A stretch of DNA of 49,541 nt from the NCBI GenBank assembly GCA_013153405.1, contig JAADEM010000007.1, positions 1 to 49,541 on the forward strand, read 5' to 3'. Shown piece after piece: positions 37,054 to 46,196 of this stretch. Below the pieces are notes generated by a model that saw only the letters and a program-made list of their open reading frames with translations, did not search any database and had not been told where the DNA came from. The position numbers and the translations under genes are program-made. Source of the DNA: Chlorobiota bacterium (GTDB taxonomy: Bacteria; Bacteroidota; Bacteroidia; Bacteroidales; Marinilabiliaceae). The first letter of the stretch is position 1, and each line of letters begins with the position of its first letter.

Positions 37054-38667
37054 ATGAAAACTAAAAGAAAGACCAAACAATTGAAACAATTCCTGTTATC
37101 GGCAATCCTGATATTGTCTGTCTCTGTGCAGGTTTACGGACAAAATAAAACCTCCGGCAAACCCAATATCATCTTTATCCTCACCGACGACCTGTCATAC
37201 TATGCAACAGGTTTCAACGGAAATAAAGAAATAAAAACACCGAATCTAGACAGACTTGCCGACATGGGCATTGTTTTCGATAACTACTATAACACTACAG
37301 CTATCTGTATGGCAAGCCGTGCTCAGATTATGACCGGTATGTATGAATACAAAACAGGCTGTAATTTTATGCATGGTTCACTTGGCAAAAATAAATTTGA
37401 AAAGTCGTATCCGATGCTTTTGAAAAAGGCAGGCTACGAAGTCTCATTTGCAGGCAAGTTTGGTTTTCCGGTTACTCCTCAGCCTGTTTCATCTTCAAAT
37501 GAGAATTCTTACGATAAGCTTCCCGTAAACGATTTCGACGTATGGCGTGGAGGCGTGGGACAGACATTTTACGAAACGGCAAAAAACAAGTACATGAAAG
37601 ATTATGCCGTCAAATATCCGCACTCTTCAAGAGCATATGGTGCCTGGGCTGTCGATTACCTTAAAAGCAAAAAAAACAGCAAAAAACCATTTTGTATGTC
37701 GATCAGCTTTAAAGCACCTCACATGCCACTCACCCCGGATCCTATGTTTGATGATGTATACAAAAATGCAAAATTCAGCTATCCTGAAAATTACGGACCT
37801 GAAAACGCACAGCATCTTGCCGAGCAGGCCAGAAACGGAAGACAATATTTAACATTATACTACAAATTTGGTTTTTACCCTGAAAAATATCAAAACACCT
37901 TAAGCAAATACTATCAACTGATATACGGAATGGATTATGCCGTAGGTATGATACTTGATGCTCTGAAAGAAACCGGACTTGATAAAAACACAATAATAAT
38001 TTTCACATCGGATAACGGTAGTTTTCTTGGCTCACACGGAATGGCCGGAAAAGTTCTGCCATATGAAGAGGGTGCAAAAGCTCCTTTTATCATTTATGAT
38101 CCTAATAATAAAAACATGGGCAAAAAGCTGCGAAGCGATGCTTTAATCTCGAACGTTGATGTTGCTCCAACCATTCTTTCCTTCGCAGGATGCAGGATCC
38201 CGTCGAATATGGACGGAAAAAGTATTTTACCCGTAATAAATAACCCTACAGCTGAAATTCGTGAGTTTCTGCCCCTGATGAACATGTGGGGAACAGCTCC
38301 CACTCATGCACTTGCCATCGTTACGAAAGATTATAAATATATATACTGGCCTTATGAAGGATATGGAATGAAAGCTACAGAAGAATTATTCAGCCTTAAA
38401 GAAGACCCGTATGAATTGAAAGAGATAATAGGAGAAAAAGATAAAGAGGTGATATTGAAAAAAATGAGAACCTTTTATGATGAACAGGTGGAAACAATAA
38501 AAAAAGAAGGTGTGGATTACAACAGGTATGGCTGGTACAAGGTGTTTTACGACAGGCATATTCCTTGGTCGGAAAAAGAACCTTTAATTATGAAACCGGC
38601 GATTAATGATTATCAGAGAGAACTGAAAAGATCGAAAGAGATACGCAGTAAAATATTTAATGATTAA
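37054..38667 (+). CDS. S1-family sulfatase (sulfatase 4)
   Basis: This 537-residue secreted sulfatase has a signal ending VQVYGQ (about residue 30). The FGly motif is CMASRAQIMTG (Cys85), the C-x-A-x-R form, with NIIFILTDDLSYYATG for metal binding and TSDNGSFLGSHG later. AGKFGF replaces the usual GKWH, so one conserved substrate/sulfate-site block differs from sulfatases 1 and 3. It stands between unassigned paralog A and the esterase. CMASR-type enzymes are a separate S1 subgroup. Subfamily and regiospecificity need a SulfAtlas comparison. Confidence 0.92.
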   Translation: MKTKRKTKQLKQFLLSAILILSVSVQVYGQNKTSGKPNIIFILTDDLSYYATGFNGNKEIKTPNLDRLADMGIVFDNYYNTTAICMASRAQIMTGMYEYKTGCNFMHGSLGKNKFEKSYPMLLKKAGYEVSFAGKFGFPVTPQPVSSSNENSYDKLPVNDFDVWRGGVGQTFYETAKNKYMKDYAVKYPHSSRAYGAWAVDYLKSKKNSKKPFCMSISFKAPHMPLTPDPMFDDVYKNAKFSYPENYGPENAQHLAEQARNGRQYLTLYYKFGFYPEKYQNTLSKYYQLIYGMDYAVGMILDALKETGLDKNTIIIFTSDNGSFLGSHGMAGKVLPYEEGAKAPFIIYDPNNKNMGKKLRSDALISNVDVAPTILSFAGCRIPSNMDGKSILPVINNPTAEIREFLPLMNMWGTAPTHALAIVTKDYKYIYWPYEGYGMKATEELFSLKEDPYELKEIIGEKDKEVILKKMRTFYDEQVETIKKEGVDYNRYGWYKVFYDRHIPWSEKEPLIMKPAINDYQRELKRSKEIRSKIFND

Positions 38668-38733
38668 TACATTTTTTTAATGATCCGGTGCAGGAGGATT
38701 TAAACTTTTGAGGATTCTTTTCATAGAGAAAGA

Positions 38734-38769
38734 TTGCAGGGAGCCCCTCTCTAAGGGGGCTTCCTGCAA
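38734..38769. repeat. Stem-loop between sulfatase 4 and the esterase
   Basis: TTGCAGGGAGCCCC (38734-38747) pairs with GGGGCTTCCTGCAA (38756-38769) with one G-T wobble around an 8-base loop. This is a strong GC-rich stem in an AT-rich gap, but no T-run follows. It may mark an RNA processing site or partial terminator within the operon. Confidence 0.6.
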
Positions 38770-38837
38770 ACAATCAAAATGTAAAAACGCAAAAACATAA
38801 AGACACTTTAGAAATATAAATTTTAATACTGTTTGGG

Positions 38838-40454
38838 ATGAGAAAAGCTTACTGGAAAACAACATTGTTTTTATTGTTAATTGTAAATACCGGATTATAT
38901 TCTCAATTAACAGTAGCATCTGTATTTTCTGATAATATGATTTTACAGAGAGACAGAAAAGTCCCTGTTTGGGGAACTGCCGGAGCCGGAGAAAAAGTTA
39001 CTGTGGTTTTTGGTGAACAAACCACTGAAACCATGGCGGATAACGATGGATATTGGAAAGCATATCTTACACCTATGCGTGCCAATACTGAAGCTAGAGA
39101 ACTAAAAATATCAGCTTCCGGAGAAAATGTTTCTTTTAAAAATGTTATGGTAGGCGATGTTTGGCTCCTGGCCGGACAATCGAACATGAACCGCCCCGTT
39201 AGTTCGATGGGAAAAATCAACAAAGAAATTATCGAAAATGCCGATAACAGTATGGTGCGTTATCTTAAGGTTCCCAATGAAACAGCACTGACTCCGCAAA
39301 ACAATATAAATGCCGTATGGGAAGTGTCTGATGAAAAAAGTATTAAATCATTAACTGCAATAGGAGCCGTTTTTGCACAAAAAATACAACCGGAACTGAA
39401 CATCCCGGTAGGAATTATAAGTGTAAACATGGGAAGTACATCCGTGGAATGCTGGGTACCTGAAGAGATGCTTACAAAAGAACCTTTCCTTCAGTCGTAT
39501 GAATTCTGGCAGAATACCATTAAAAACTGGGATAACGGAGCATACGAAAGATACCTGAGAATACAGATAAAATCAGCCCAGAAAAAACATAAAACACCTC
39601 CTACAAAAGAGACAATGGTTAAAATTACGGAAACCAGAACATTACCTTCCGGAGCTTACAATGCAATGCTTAATCCGCTGTTTCCGTTTGCATGTAAAGG
39701 TGTGGTCTGGCGGCAGGGAGAGGCAAACAGTTCAAGAGCCGTTCAATACAAAAAACTGCTTCCTTTGATGATAGAACACTGGAGAAAAAGATTTGAAAAT
39801 GACGATATGCCGTTCGTGCAGATCAGTCTGCCTTCCTATTCAAGAAATGATGTACCCGGTAAAAGTGATGTTGCCGAATTAAGATATATCCAGCAACAAA
39901 TAGCCGATGAAGTCAGAAACTGCTATTTTATTCCCATTATTGACCTGAATGATATTACAAAAAGCGGAAAAGCAACCATCCATCCACACAACAAATATCT
40001 GGCAGGAAACAGAACCGCTCGGTTTGTTCTCGGAAACATATACAAAACCGGTGAACACATCTATGTTCCCGAATATGAAAAATCAGCTATTAACGGAAAT
40101 AAAATCACAATCAGTTTCAAAAATACCGGAGAAGGCCTCTTTACCGGAATACTTAAAGATTTAAAAGGTGAAGAAATAGAGAAAACTAACGAGCCGGTAA
40201 ACAACTTTCTGATAGCTGGTAAAAACAAAAATTTTGTTCCTGCAAAAGCCCGAATTACCGGTAAAAACAGCATCGAAGTGTGGTGTGATAATGTGAAAAA
40301 ACCCGTAGCCGTAAGATATGCATGGCAGGGACTTGTCACCGGAATAAACCTATACAACAGCTCGAAGTTTCCTGTTTCTACATTTCGTACCGATAACTGG
40401 AAACTATCCACTGAAAATAAATTTACACCAAAAATCGGTATTGTAAGACCATAA
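38838..40454 (+). CDS. Sialate-O-acetylesterase-like SGNH esterase
   Basis: This 538-residue secreted enzyme (signal about 1-22) is of the SASA/SGNH kind. It opens with the beta-domain SDNMILQRDRKVPVWGTAGAG and has the nucleophile block DVWLLAGQSNMNRP (Ser115). VVWRQGEANSS (291-299) and IHPHNKYLAGNRTA (His382) are the other expected blocks. The residue two before His, usually Asp in DIHP, is Thr here. Relatives in polysaccharide loci remove O-acetyl groups from glycans, so this probably deacetylates the sulfated fucan. True sialic acid activity is unlikely in this context. Confidence 0.87.
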   Translation: MRKAYWKTTLFLLLIVNTGLYSQLTVASVFSDNMILQRDRKVPVWGTAGAGEKVTVVFGEQTTETMADNDGYWKAYLTPMRANTEARELKISASGENVSFKNVMVGDVWLLAGQSNMNRPVSSMGKINKEIIENADNSMVRYLKVPNETALTPQNNINAVWEVSDEKSIKSLTAIGAVFAQKIQPELNIPVGIISVNMGSTSVECWVPEEMLTKEPFLQSYEFWQNTIKNWDNGAYERYLRIQIKSAQKKHKTPPTKETMVKITETRTLPSGAYNAMLNPLFPFACKGVVWRQGEANSSRAVQYKKLLPLMIEHWRKRFENDDMPFVQISLPSYSRNDVPGKSDVAELRYIQQQIADEVRNCYFIPIIDLNDITKSGKATIHPHNKYLAGNRTARFVLGNIYKTGEHIYVPEYEKSAINGNKITISFKNTGEGLFTGILKDLKGEEIEKTNEPVNNFLIAGKNKNFVPAKARITGKNSIEVWCDNVKKPVAVRYAWQGLVTGINLYNSSKFPVSTFRTDNWKLSTENKFTPKIGIVRP

Positions 40455-40504
40455 ACATTATTAATAACACACATAATATTCAGGAATAAAAAGTTTAGTC
40501 GTAT

Positions 40505-41947
40505 ATGAAAAAAGTAATTTTTACCATTCTGTTTTTAACAACTATTAGTGCATTTGCTCAAACTTCACCACCAGATGCTCCAATAACTCCAAAGGAGTGG
40601 CTCAGAAATATGAACTATGGTTCATGGTGGTTGTTCACTCCGCCAAACGAAGGCGACAATTGGATATATACAGATAATTATTCGCCACGCATTCTTGACT
40701 CCCTTCAGGCTATGGGAATCAACGGCGGACGTCTTCACTGGCAGGCAGCTGATGATTTCGATGAAACACTGCACATACCTCAATACATCATCGATTTCTA
40801 CGATGAAATAATTGATGATATGATGGAACGAAAAATGTCTGTATGCCTGCAGGTACATTTTACCGAAACAGACATGACAGAAGAAGTAAAACAACGAACA
40901 TTTAACGGTTGGCGCCAGGTATGCGAAGCTTTTCAAAATAAAAGCCATTATCTAGCAATGTCACCTGTAATTGAATTCCACGGTTGGGGTAATTATTATA
41001 TAGTTGATGGAGATACAGTCTGGTCTACCGATCCGGAATATGACTCCGATGTGAGGCAGGATAGCTTAAACTGGCTTTATGACACATTAACGGTTATATT
41101 CAGAGAAACCAATCCTGACAGAATAATATCTTACAAACCATGGGGAGCTGCCAGCAGAGGAGAGTTCGAGACTCTTGATTTCCCTTTTGGTAATGACCCC
41201 GGACCTCACTCAGGAGAACCTGTTTATTACATTGCATCAATGAGTGGAAGTTATGGTATGGGAGAATGGTTTAAATGGTCACCCGACATGCATCCAGACA
41301 CTCTGAAAATGATAAAAGAGCAAACTATGCGGTCAGGCCTCACCAACATAACAAAAGATGTCGGAGTTCACCATGCCATAAATTATCGTGATACCAGCGG
41401 TATAGAGTTCTGGATAGACCACTGGGACCCGGCTTACTGGAAAAGATATTTTAATGATGACGGCACTGTTGCTAGTGATTCCGAACACTGGACTATCGAC
41501 CAAAACATTGCTTATATCGAATTCTTTATGGATACACTGAAATCCATAGGTACTGCAGGTGCCGGAATGCAAACATCTAAATTCTGGAACGACAATAGTG
41601 ATGATTTAATAAGATTGGGAGATTCTTTCTTTAAAGGAATTGCAGAATTTGATACCATGTCGGTAGAGATGATGAATCTGCTGAGAAGCAAAGTGGATGA
41701 CGGTACATATGTGCTTAAAATAAATAACAGCCCTGATATAAAAGTGTATCCTAACCCGGCATCTTCATTTATTCAGATTGAAAAACCAGAAAACATAACT
41801 GCTGAACTTTATTCCATTGCAGGCTTAAAACTGGCAGATATCAGTAATGGGATACAGCAACTGAACTTCCCGGTAGGAACATACATCATTGTATTCAGAA
41901 ACAGACAGAATGAAGTTGTTCACACCCGAAAACTCATTGTTCATTAA
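40505..41947 (+). CDS. Unassigned secreted TIM-barrel hydrolase-like protein, paralog B, with T9SS tail
   Basis: This 480-residue protein has a signal peptide ending SAFAQ (about residue 19), a barrel-like domain (about 30-400) and a T9SS C-terminal sorting domain (about 410-480, IKVYPNPASSFIQ to GTYIIVFRN). It keeps the invariant residues of the family: Arg76 in GINGGRLHWQ, Glu157 in VIEFHGW, Asp231 in FGNDP and Asp305 in WIDHWDP. The N-terminal half is closest to paralog D and the middle and tail to paralog C, so the gene is a mosaic. T9SS export implies extracellular action on intact polymer. Function is inferred, and the family is unknown to me. Confidence 0.75.
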   Translation: MKKVIFTILFLTTISAFAQTSPPDAPITPKEWLRNMNYGSWWLFTPPNEGDNWIYTDNYSPRILDSLQAMGINGGRLHWQAADDFDETLHIPQYIIDFYDEIIDDMMERKMSVCLQVHFTETDMTEEVKQRTFNGWRQVCEAFQNKSHYLAMSPVIEFHGWGNYYIVDGDTVWSTDPEYDSDVRQDSLNWLYDTLTVIFRETNPDRIISYKPWGAASRGEFETLDFPFGNDPGPHSGEPVYYIASMSGSYGMGEWFKWSPDMHPDTLKMIKEQTMRSGLTNITKDVGVHHAINYRDTSGIEFWIDHWDPAYWKRYFNDDGTVASDSEHWTIDQNIAYIEFFMDTLKSIGTAGAGMQTSKFWNDNSDDLIRLGDSFFKGIAEFDTMSVEMMNLLRSKVDDGTYVLKINNSPDIKVYPNPASSFIQIEKPENITAELYSIAGLKLADISNGIQQLNFPVGTYIIVFRNRQNEVVHTRKLIVH

Positions 41948-41958
41948 ACAGGCTTTAT

Positions 41959-43401
41959 ATGAAAAGACTTTTACTCTTAATCCTTTTTTTTAATACTATA
42001 AACACTTTTGCCCAGGACACCCCACCCTCCGCTCCTTTAACACCGAAGGAATGGGTGAAAAACATGTCGTATGGCAGCTGGTGGTTGTTTACTATCCCAC
42101 CCGACGGAGATAATAATATAACCATTGACGGCTATTCTACACGAATACTTGATTCTTTAATGACATTGGGAATCAATGGTGGCAGATTACACTGGGTAAC
42201 CAGAGATGCCCTTATTTATGATGAAATAACGGGAGATACAATTCTGGATCCTGATGCCGTTGCCTTTGTTGGTCAGATGATTGATGATTTCACTTCAAGA
42301 GGTATGTCAATATGCCTTCAGGTGAGCTTTGAAGATAAAGGAGTTAAAACAATGCCTGAATATGTAAAACAACGACATTTTAACGGGTGGAGACAACTTT
42401 CGGAAGCGTATAAAAACAAAAGCTACCTGCTTGCTATGTGTCCTGTTATTGAGTTTCACGGATGGCAGTATTATATTGATGAAGACGGAGTATTGCAACC
42501 CAATGATCCTGAAATTTACCGCGACAGCTTAAACTGGTTGTACGATTCTCTTACTGTAATTTTCAGAGAAGATAATCCTTACCGCATCATGTCGTACAAA
42601 CCATGGGGCTCCTCTAAACGCGGTGAAGTTGAAACACTTGCATTCCCTTTCGGCAATGACCCTTCGGCACATTCAGGCAAACCGTATTACTACATCGCAT
42701 CAATGAGTGGAAGTTATGGTATGGGAGAGTGGTTTAAATGGAGCCCCGGTATGCATCCTGACACCCTGAAAATGATAAAAGAACAAACCATGAGAGCCGG
42801 ACTAACCGACATTACAAAAGATGTGGGAATACATCATGCAATAAATTTCCGCGATACATCCGGGATTGACTTCTGGATAGACCACTGGGACCCGGCTTTC
42901 TGGAAACATCTTAACGATGGAGACTCGGCACGCTGGTCAATAGAACAAAATCTGGCTTACATAGAGTTCTTTATGGATACTCTGAAATCTTTAGGAGTTG
43001 CCGGTGCAGGAATGCAAACACGCAGATTCTGGAATGATAAAACAGACACCTGGATAGAAATAGGAGATGATGCAGATGACGGCGCTGACGGATACCTTGA
43101 AGCGGATACCATGTCGGTAAAAATGATAGAACTACTTCGGAATAAAGCCGGCAACGAAACATATATGGTTAAGGTGTTTGACAGCCCCGATATAAAAATT
43201 TATCCTAACCCGGCATCTTCATTTATTCAGATTGAAAAACCAGAAAACTTAACTGCTGAACTGTATTCAGTCACAGGTTCAAAAATAACTGATATAAAAA
43301 ACGGAGTATTAGAACTTAACTTCCCAAGGGGAACATATCTGATAGTATTCAGGAATAAAAACAACAAAGTTATATCAACAAAGAAAATTATAATTCAATA
43401 A
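41959..43401 (+). CDS. Unassigned secreted TIM-barrel hydrolase-like protein, paralog C, with T9SS tail
   Basis: This 480-residue protein begins 11 bp after paralog B. It has a signal ending NTFAQ, the barrel-like domain with Arg76, Glu165 (VIEFHGW) and Asp308 (WIDHWDP), and a T9SS tail almost identical to that of B. Residues 82-105 differ from B and D, with an insertion (DALIYDEITGDTI) before the helix, which in a barrel would reshape the substrate groove. Extracellular endo-action is plausible but unproved. Confidence 0.75.
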   Translation: MKRLLLLILFFNTINTFAQDTPPSAPLTPKEWVKNMSYGSWWLFTIPPDGDNNITIDGYSTRILDSLMTLGINGGRLHWVTRDALIYDEITGDTILDPDAVAFVGQMIDDFTSRGMSICLQVSFEDKGVKTMPEYVKQRHFNGWRQLSEAYKNKSYLLAMCPVIEFHGWQYYIDEDGVLQPNDPEIYRDSLNWLYDSLTVIFREDNPYRIMSYKPWGSSKRGEVETLAFPFGNDPSAHSGKPYYYIASMSGSYGMGEWFKWSPGMHPDTLKMIKEQTMRAGLTDITKDVGIHHAINFRDTSGIDFWIDHWDPAFWKHLNDGDSARWSIEQNLAYIEFFMDTLKSLGVAGAGMQTRRFWNDKTDTWIEIGDDADDGADGYLEADTMSVKMIELLRNKAGNETYMVKVFDSPDIKIYPNPASSFIQIEKPENLTAELYSVTGSKITDIKNGVLELNFPRGTYLIVFRNKNNKVISTKKIIIQ

Positions 43402-43415
43402 TAAATATTAATACC

Positions 43416-44864
43416 ATGAAAAAACTCGCTTTTTTAATTATTTTTTTTACATCTGTAAATGTTTTCGGGCAGGACAGCCTGCCTGATGAACCGATTACCC
43501 CTCAGGAGTGGATAAAGAATATGAATTACGGATCATGGTGGATTTTCACGCCTCCTAACGAAAGTGATAACTGGATTTATACCGATAATTACTCCCCCAG
43601 AATTCTTGATTCCCTTCAGGCTCTCGGTATCAACGGGGGACGTTTGCAATGGCAGGCTTCCGACGATTTTGATGAGACTCTTCATATACCTCAGTACATC
43701 ATCGACTTTTACGACGAAATGATTGATGATATGATGGAGCGTCATATGTCAATATGCTTAATGGTTCACTTTACCGAAAAGGATATGAGTGAAGAGGTAA
43801 AACAGAGAACCTTTAACGGATGGCGCCAGGTTTGTGAAGCATTCCAATACAAAAGTCATTACCTGGCAATAAGCCCTGTCATTGAATTTCACGGATGGGA
43901 AGATTTTTATTTAGTGAACGGAGATACTGTCTGGTCTTCGGACCCTGATTACGACAAACAAGTACGTATAGATAGTTTAAACTGGCTGTATGATTCGTTG
44001 ACTGTTATCTTCCGTGAATACAATCCGACAAGAATTATGTCATATAAACCGTATGCTTCTGCGCGCAGAGCCGACTTCGACGAATTAACATTCCCGTTTG
44101 GTAACGATCCTGGCCCACACTCCGGTGAACCTATTTATTACATGGCTTCGATGAGTGGAGGTTACGGATTAGGAGACTGGTTTAAATGGTCTGAAAATAT
44201 GGATCCCGATACCCTGCAGATTATAAAAGAACAAACAATGCGGGCAGGTCTCGACGGTGACAGGGATGAAGGCCTTCATAAAGCAATTAACTACAGAGAT
44301 ACCTCTGATATACAATTTTGGGTTGATCACTGGGACCCGGCCTTCTGGAAAAGATATTTTGACGATGACGGAGGCGTTGCCAGTGACTCTGAACATTGGA
44401 CAATTGAACAGAACCTCGCATACATCAAATTCTTTACCGACACATTAAAAGCAATTGGGACAGCTGGCGCCGGTATGCAAACAAATAAATTCTGGAACGA
44501 TATAGATGATGACCTTATCAGGTTAGGAGATTCATATTATAAAGGATATGCTGTGTTCGACACAATGTCGGTTGAAATGATGAATTTATTGAAAAGCTTT
44601 AAAGAGGATATTACCACATCCGTTAAAAGAAATAACTACACACTTAATCTTACTGTTTATCCGAATCCGGCTACCGAATATTTTTATATAAATCTGCCCA
44701 TTGATGCAAATGTAACCTTATACGATATGTCGGGAAATAAAATTTTGCAAACTAACAAAAGAGTTGTACAGCTCGACGATGTCAGTACCGGAATATACCT
44801 TGTATTGGTAAAAGACAATAATGGACAACCTTTAGGTATAAGCAGATTAACAGTTCGTCATTGA
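43416..44864 (+). CDS. Unassigned secreted TIM-barrel hydrolase-like protein, paralog D, with T9SS tail
   Basis: This 482-residue protein begins 14 bp after paralog C and is the last gene of the locus. It has a signal ending VNVFGQ, Arg76, Glu157 in VIEFHGW and the Asp of WVDHWDP. It differs from the others at two otherwise shared blocks: GINGGRLQW instead of RLHW, and YKPYASARR instead of YKPWG. Its T9SS tail (NLTVYPNPATEYFYI to GIYLVLVKDN) is not the B/C type. These changes near the putative active site suggest a different cleavage preference. Confidence 0.75.
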   Translation: MKKLAFLIIFFTSVNVFGQDSLPDEPITPQEWIKNMNYGSWWIFTPPNESDNWIYTDNYSPRILDSLQALGINGGRLQWQASDDFDETLHIPQYIIDFYDEMIDDMMERHMSICLMVHFTEKDMSEEVKQRTFNGWRQVCEAFQYKSHYLAISPVIEFHGWEDFYLVNGDTVWSSDPDYDKQVRIDSLNWLYDSLTVIFREYNPTRIMSYKPYASARRADFDELTFPFGNDPGPHSGEPIYYMASMSGGYGLGDWFKWSENMDPDTLQIIKEQTMRAGLDGDRDEGLHKAINYRDTSDIQFWVDHWDPAFWKRYFDDDGGVASDSEHWTIEQNLAYIKFFTDTLKAIGTAGAGMQTNKFWNDIDDDLIRLGDSYYKGYAVFDTMSVEMMNLLKSFKEDITTSVKRNNYTLNLTVYPNPATEYFYINLPIDANVTLYDMSGNKILQTNKRVVQLDDVSTGIYLVLVKDNNGQPLGISRLTVRH

Positions 44865-44890
44865 CATTTTTTGAATCATTCTTTCTCCGG

Positions 44891-44934
44891 AAGGGGATTG
44901 TTTCGGGTACTACCATACGGAACAATCCCTTTCT
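44891..44934 (+). terminator. Terminator-like hairpin at the end of the utilization locus
   Basis: AAGGGGATTGTTTC (44891-44904) pairs with GGAACAATCCCTTT with wobbles around a loop of about 14 bases, followed by TTCTT. It is the first strong stem after paralog D and marks the end of the long plus-strand run. The rest of 44865-45126 holds no gene; an inverted TCGAGAAAC/GTTTCTCGA pair at 44967 and 45015 is of unknown meaning. Confidence 0.7.
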
Positions 44935-45126
44935 TAATTAATCACATATCAAACCCGTATTAATCATCGAGAAACAAAAAGCAACCTGCCAGAATTCTTA
45001 CCGTAACTTCTTAAGTTTCTCGACACAGAGTGTTTTTATACTTCTCTTAAATGTTGTATCTCCGATATATCCAGGACTCTGTCTTTAATTGCAAAAATCA
45101 ATAAAACTACCAGAATTAAAATATAT

Positions 45127-45933
45127 TTACTCCTTCCGGATATACATTTCAAGTGCAAAAAACACCTTTTGCCTTATTGATGATTCATCATCATTTATAC
45201 TTGTTTTAATGTTTCGGTTACAGAAAATGATAAACTTTTCAAGTGAATCACCCTGGAATCCGGATATTTCGGCAATAAGTGCTCTGGTTAAAACCGAATC
45301 TGCTTTTTCTGAATAAATTAATTTAACCATTTTTCTTTTTGAACGCTCTCTCTTTCCGGCAAAATAGTTAACATAACTTACCGGATGAAAAAAAAACACT
45401 ACTACCGGAGGTTTTTGTTTAAATACCGGTTTAACAGAAGCAGGTATTACATCCTTACTTTTATCGTACAATATAATATCTGATGGTAAATTCAGATTAT
45501 CCGCATTAAAATTCTCAACTGCGGTCTTGTCTGCAGGATCAATGCTGAACAATGATCTTCGCAAATTAACATCAACATTGCTCAGCATTATAGATGAACG
45601 TTGAAGCTTAATGATTACATCATCAGTACTTTCGTATAATGCAGAGTCAATTTTAACCACACGTGATTCGAACCCCATCATTACAATCTTAATGCTGTCA
45701 TTAGAAGGCAGTTCAATATAAAACCTGCCCAGAGAATCGGACGAGAACATAAGATGCAGGGAATAACTAGCCACATAAGCATAAGGAACCGGTTCATTTT
45801 TGTCTGATTCAACTATCCTGCCGCTTATCAGGACCAGGGAGTCCGACTGTGCTGAGATAACGCCGGTAAAGACAGTTAGAAAAAAAACAATTATAAAATA
45901 CCACAGTTTAATTATACAAAACCTTTTTCTCAT
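45127..45933 (-). CDS. Secreted protein with carboxypeptidase-regulatory-like domain
   Basis: This 268-residue protein has a signal peptide (to about residue 29, ending GVISAQ). A CarboxypepD_reg-like beta-sandwich follows (LISGRIVESDKNEPVPYAYV to SLGRFYIELPSND, about 34-110). The remaining 155 residues are a charged region of unknown fold, with SYVNYFAGKRERSKRKMVKL near its centre. Similar proteins are common and uncharacterised in Bacteroidota. It is divergently placed from dapD and on the opposite strand from the utilization locus, so it is probably unrelated to it. Confidence 0.75.
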   Translation of the reverse strand: MRKRFCIIKLWYFIIVFFLTVFTGVISAQSDSLVLISGRIVESDKNEPVPYAYVASYSLHLMFSSDSLGRFYIELPSNDSIKIVMMGFESRVVKIDSALYESTDDVIIKLQRSSIMLSNVDVNLRRSLFSIDPADKTAVENFNADNLNLPSDIILYDKSKDVIPASVKPVFKQKPPVVVFFFHPVSYVNYFAGKRERSKRKMVKLIYSEKADSVLTRALIAEISGFQGDSLEKFIIFCNRNIKTSINDDESSIRQKVFFALEMYIRKE

Positions 45934-46163
45934 ACCAACTCTGAAAATATACAGATTGTCTCCTTTATGATTTATTTAATACTTAATAATTTATGAGAAA
46001 CATCAATTTATTAACCAAAAGGGAATATATACAGAAAAAAACATTTTAGCCGTTTTATTGTCCTTATTTAAAATTAATTAACAGCAATTAACTGATACTT
46101 CTTAATTTCTCTTTCCTGCTAATATATTTCTTACGGCAATGAGGAAAACTTCATTTTTCGTGT

Positions 46164-46171
46164 TATTTTTG
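46164..46171 (+). promoter_or_regulatory. Possible -7 box for dapD
   Basis: TATTTTTG fits TAnnTTTG and lies 25 bases before the dapD ATG. No TTTG was found at the proper upstream distance, so this is only a partial match in an AT-rich divergent intergenic region (45934-46196) that holds no gene. Confidence 0.3.
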
Positions 46172-46196
46172 CATCAGGATTTAAAAATTTAACAAT

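Noticed and set aside
36920..38837. Third copy of the operator box before sulfatase 4 or the esterase
   Set aside because: I looked for ATTTTAAAGATTTTA and TTTTTACAG near these genes and before dapD and the second T9SS gene; none resembled the 17231/18300 box.
44967..45023. TCGAGAAAC/GTTTCTCGA inverted pair
   Set aside because: Arms of nine bases separated by 39 bases in AT-rich DNA without other support; may be chance.
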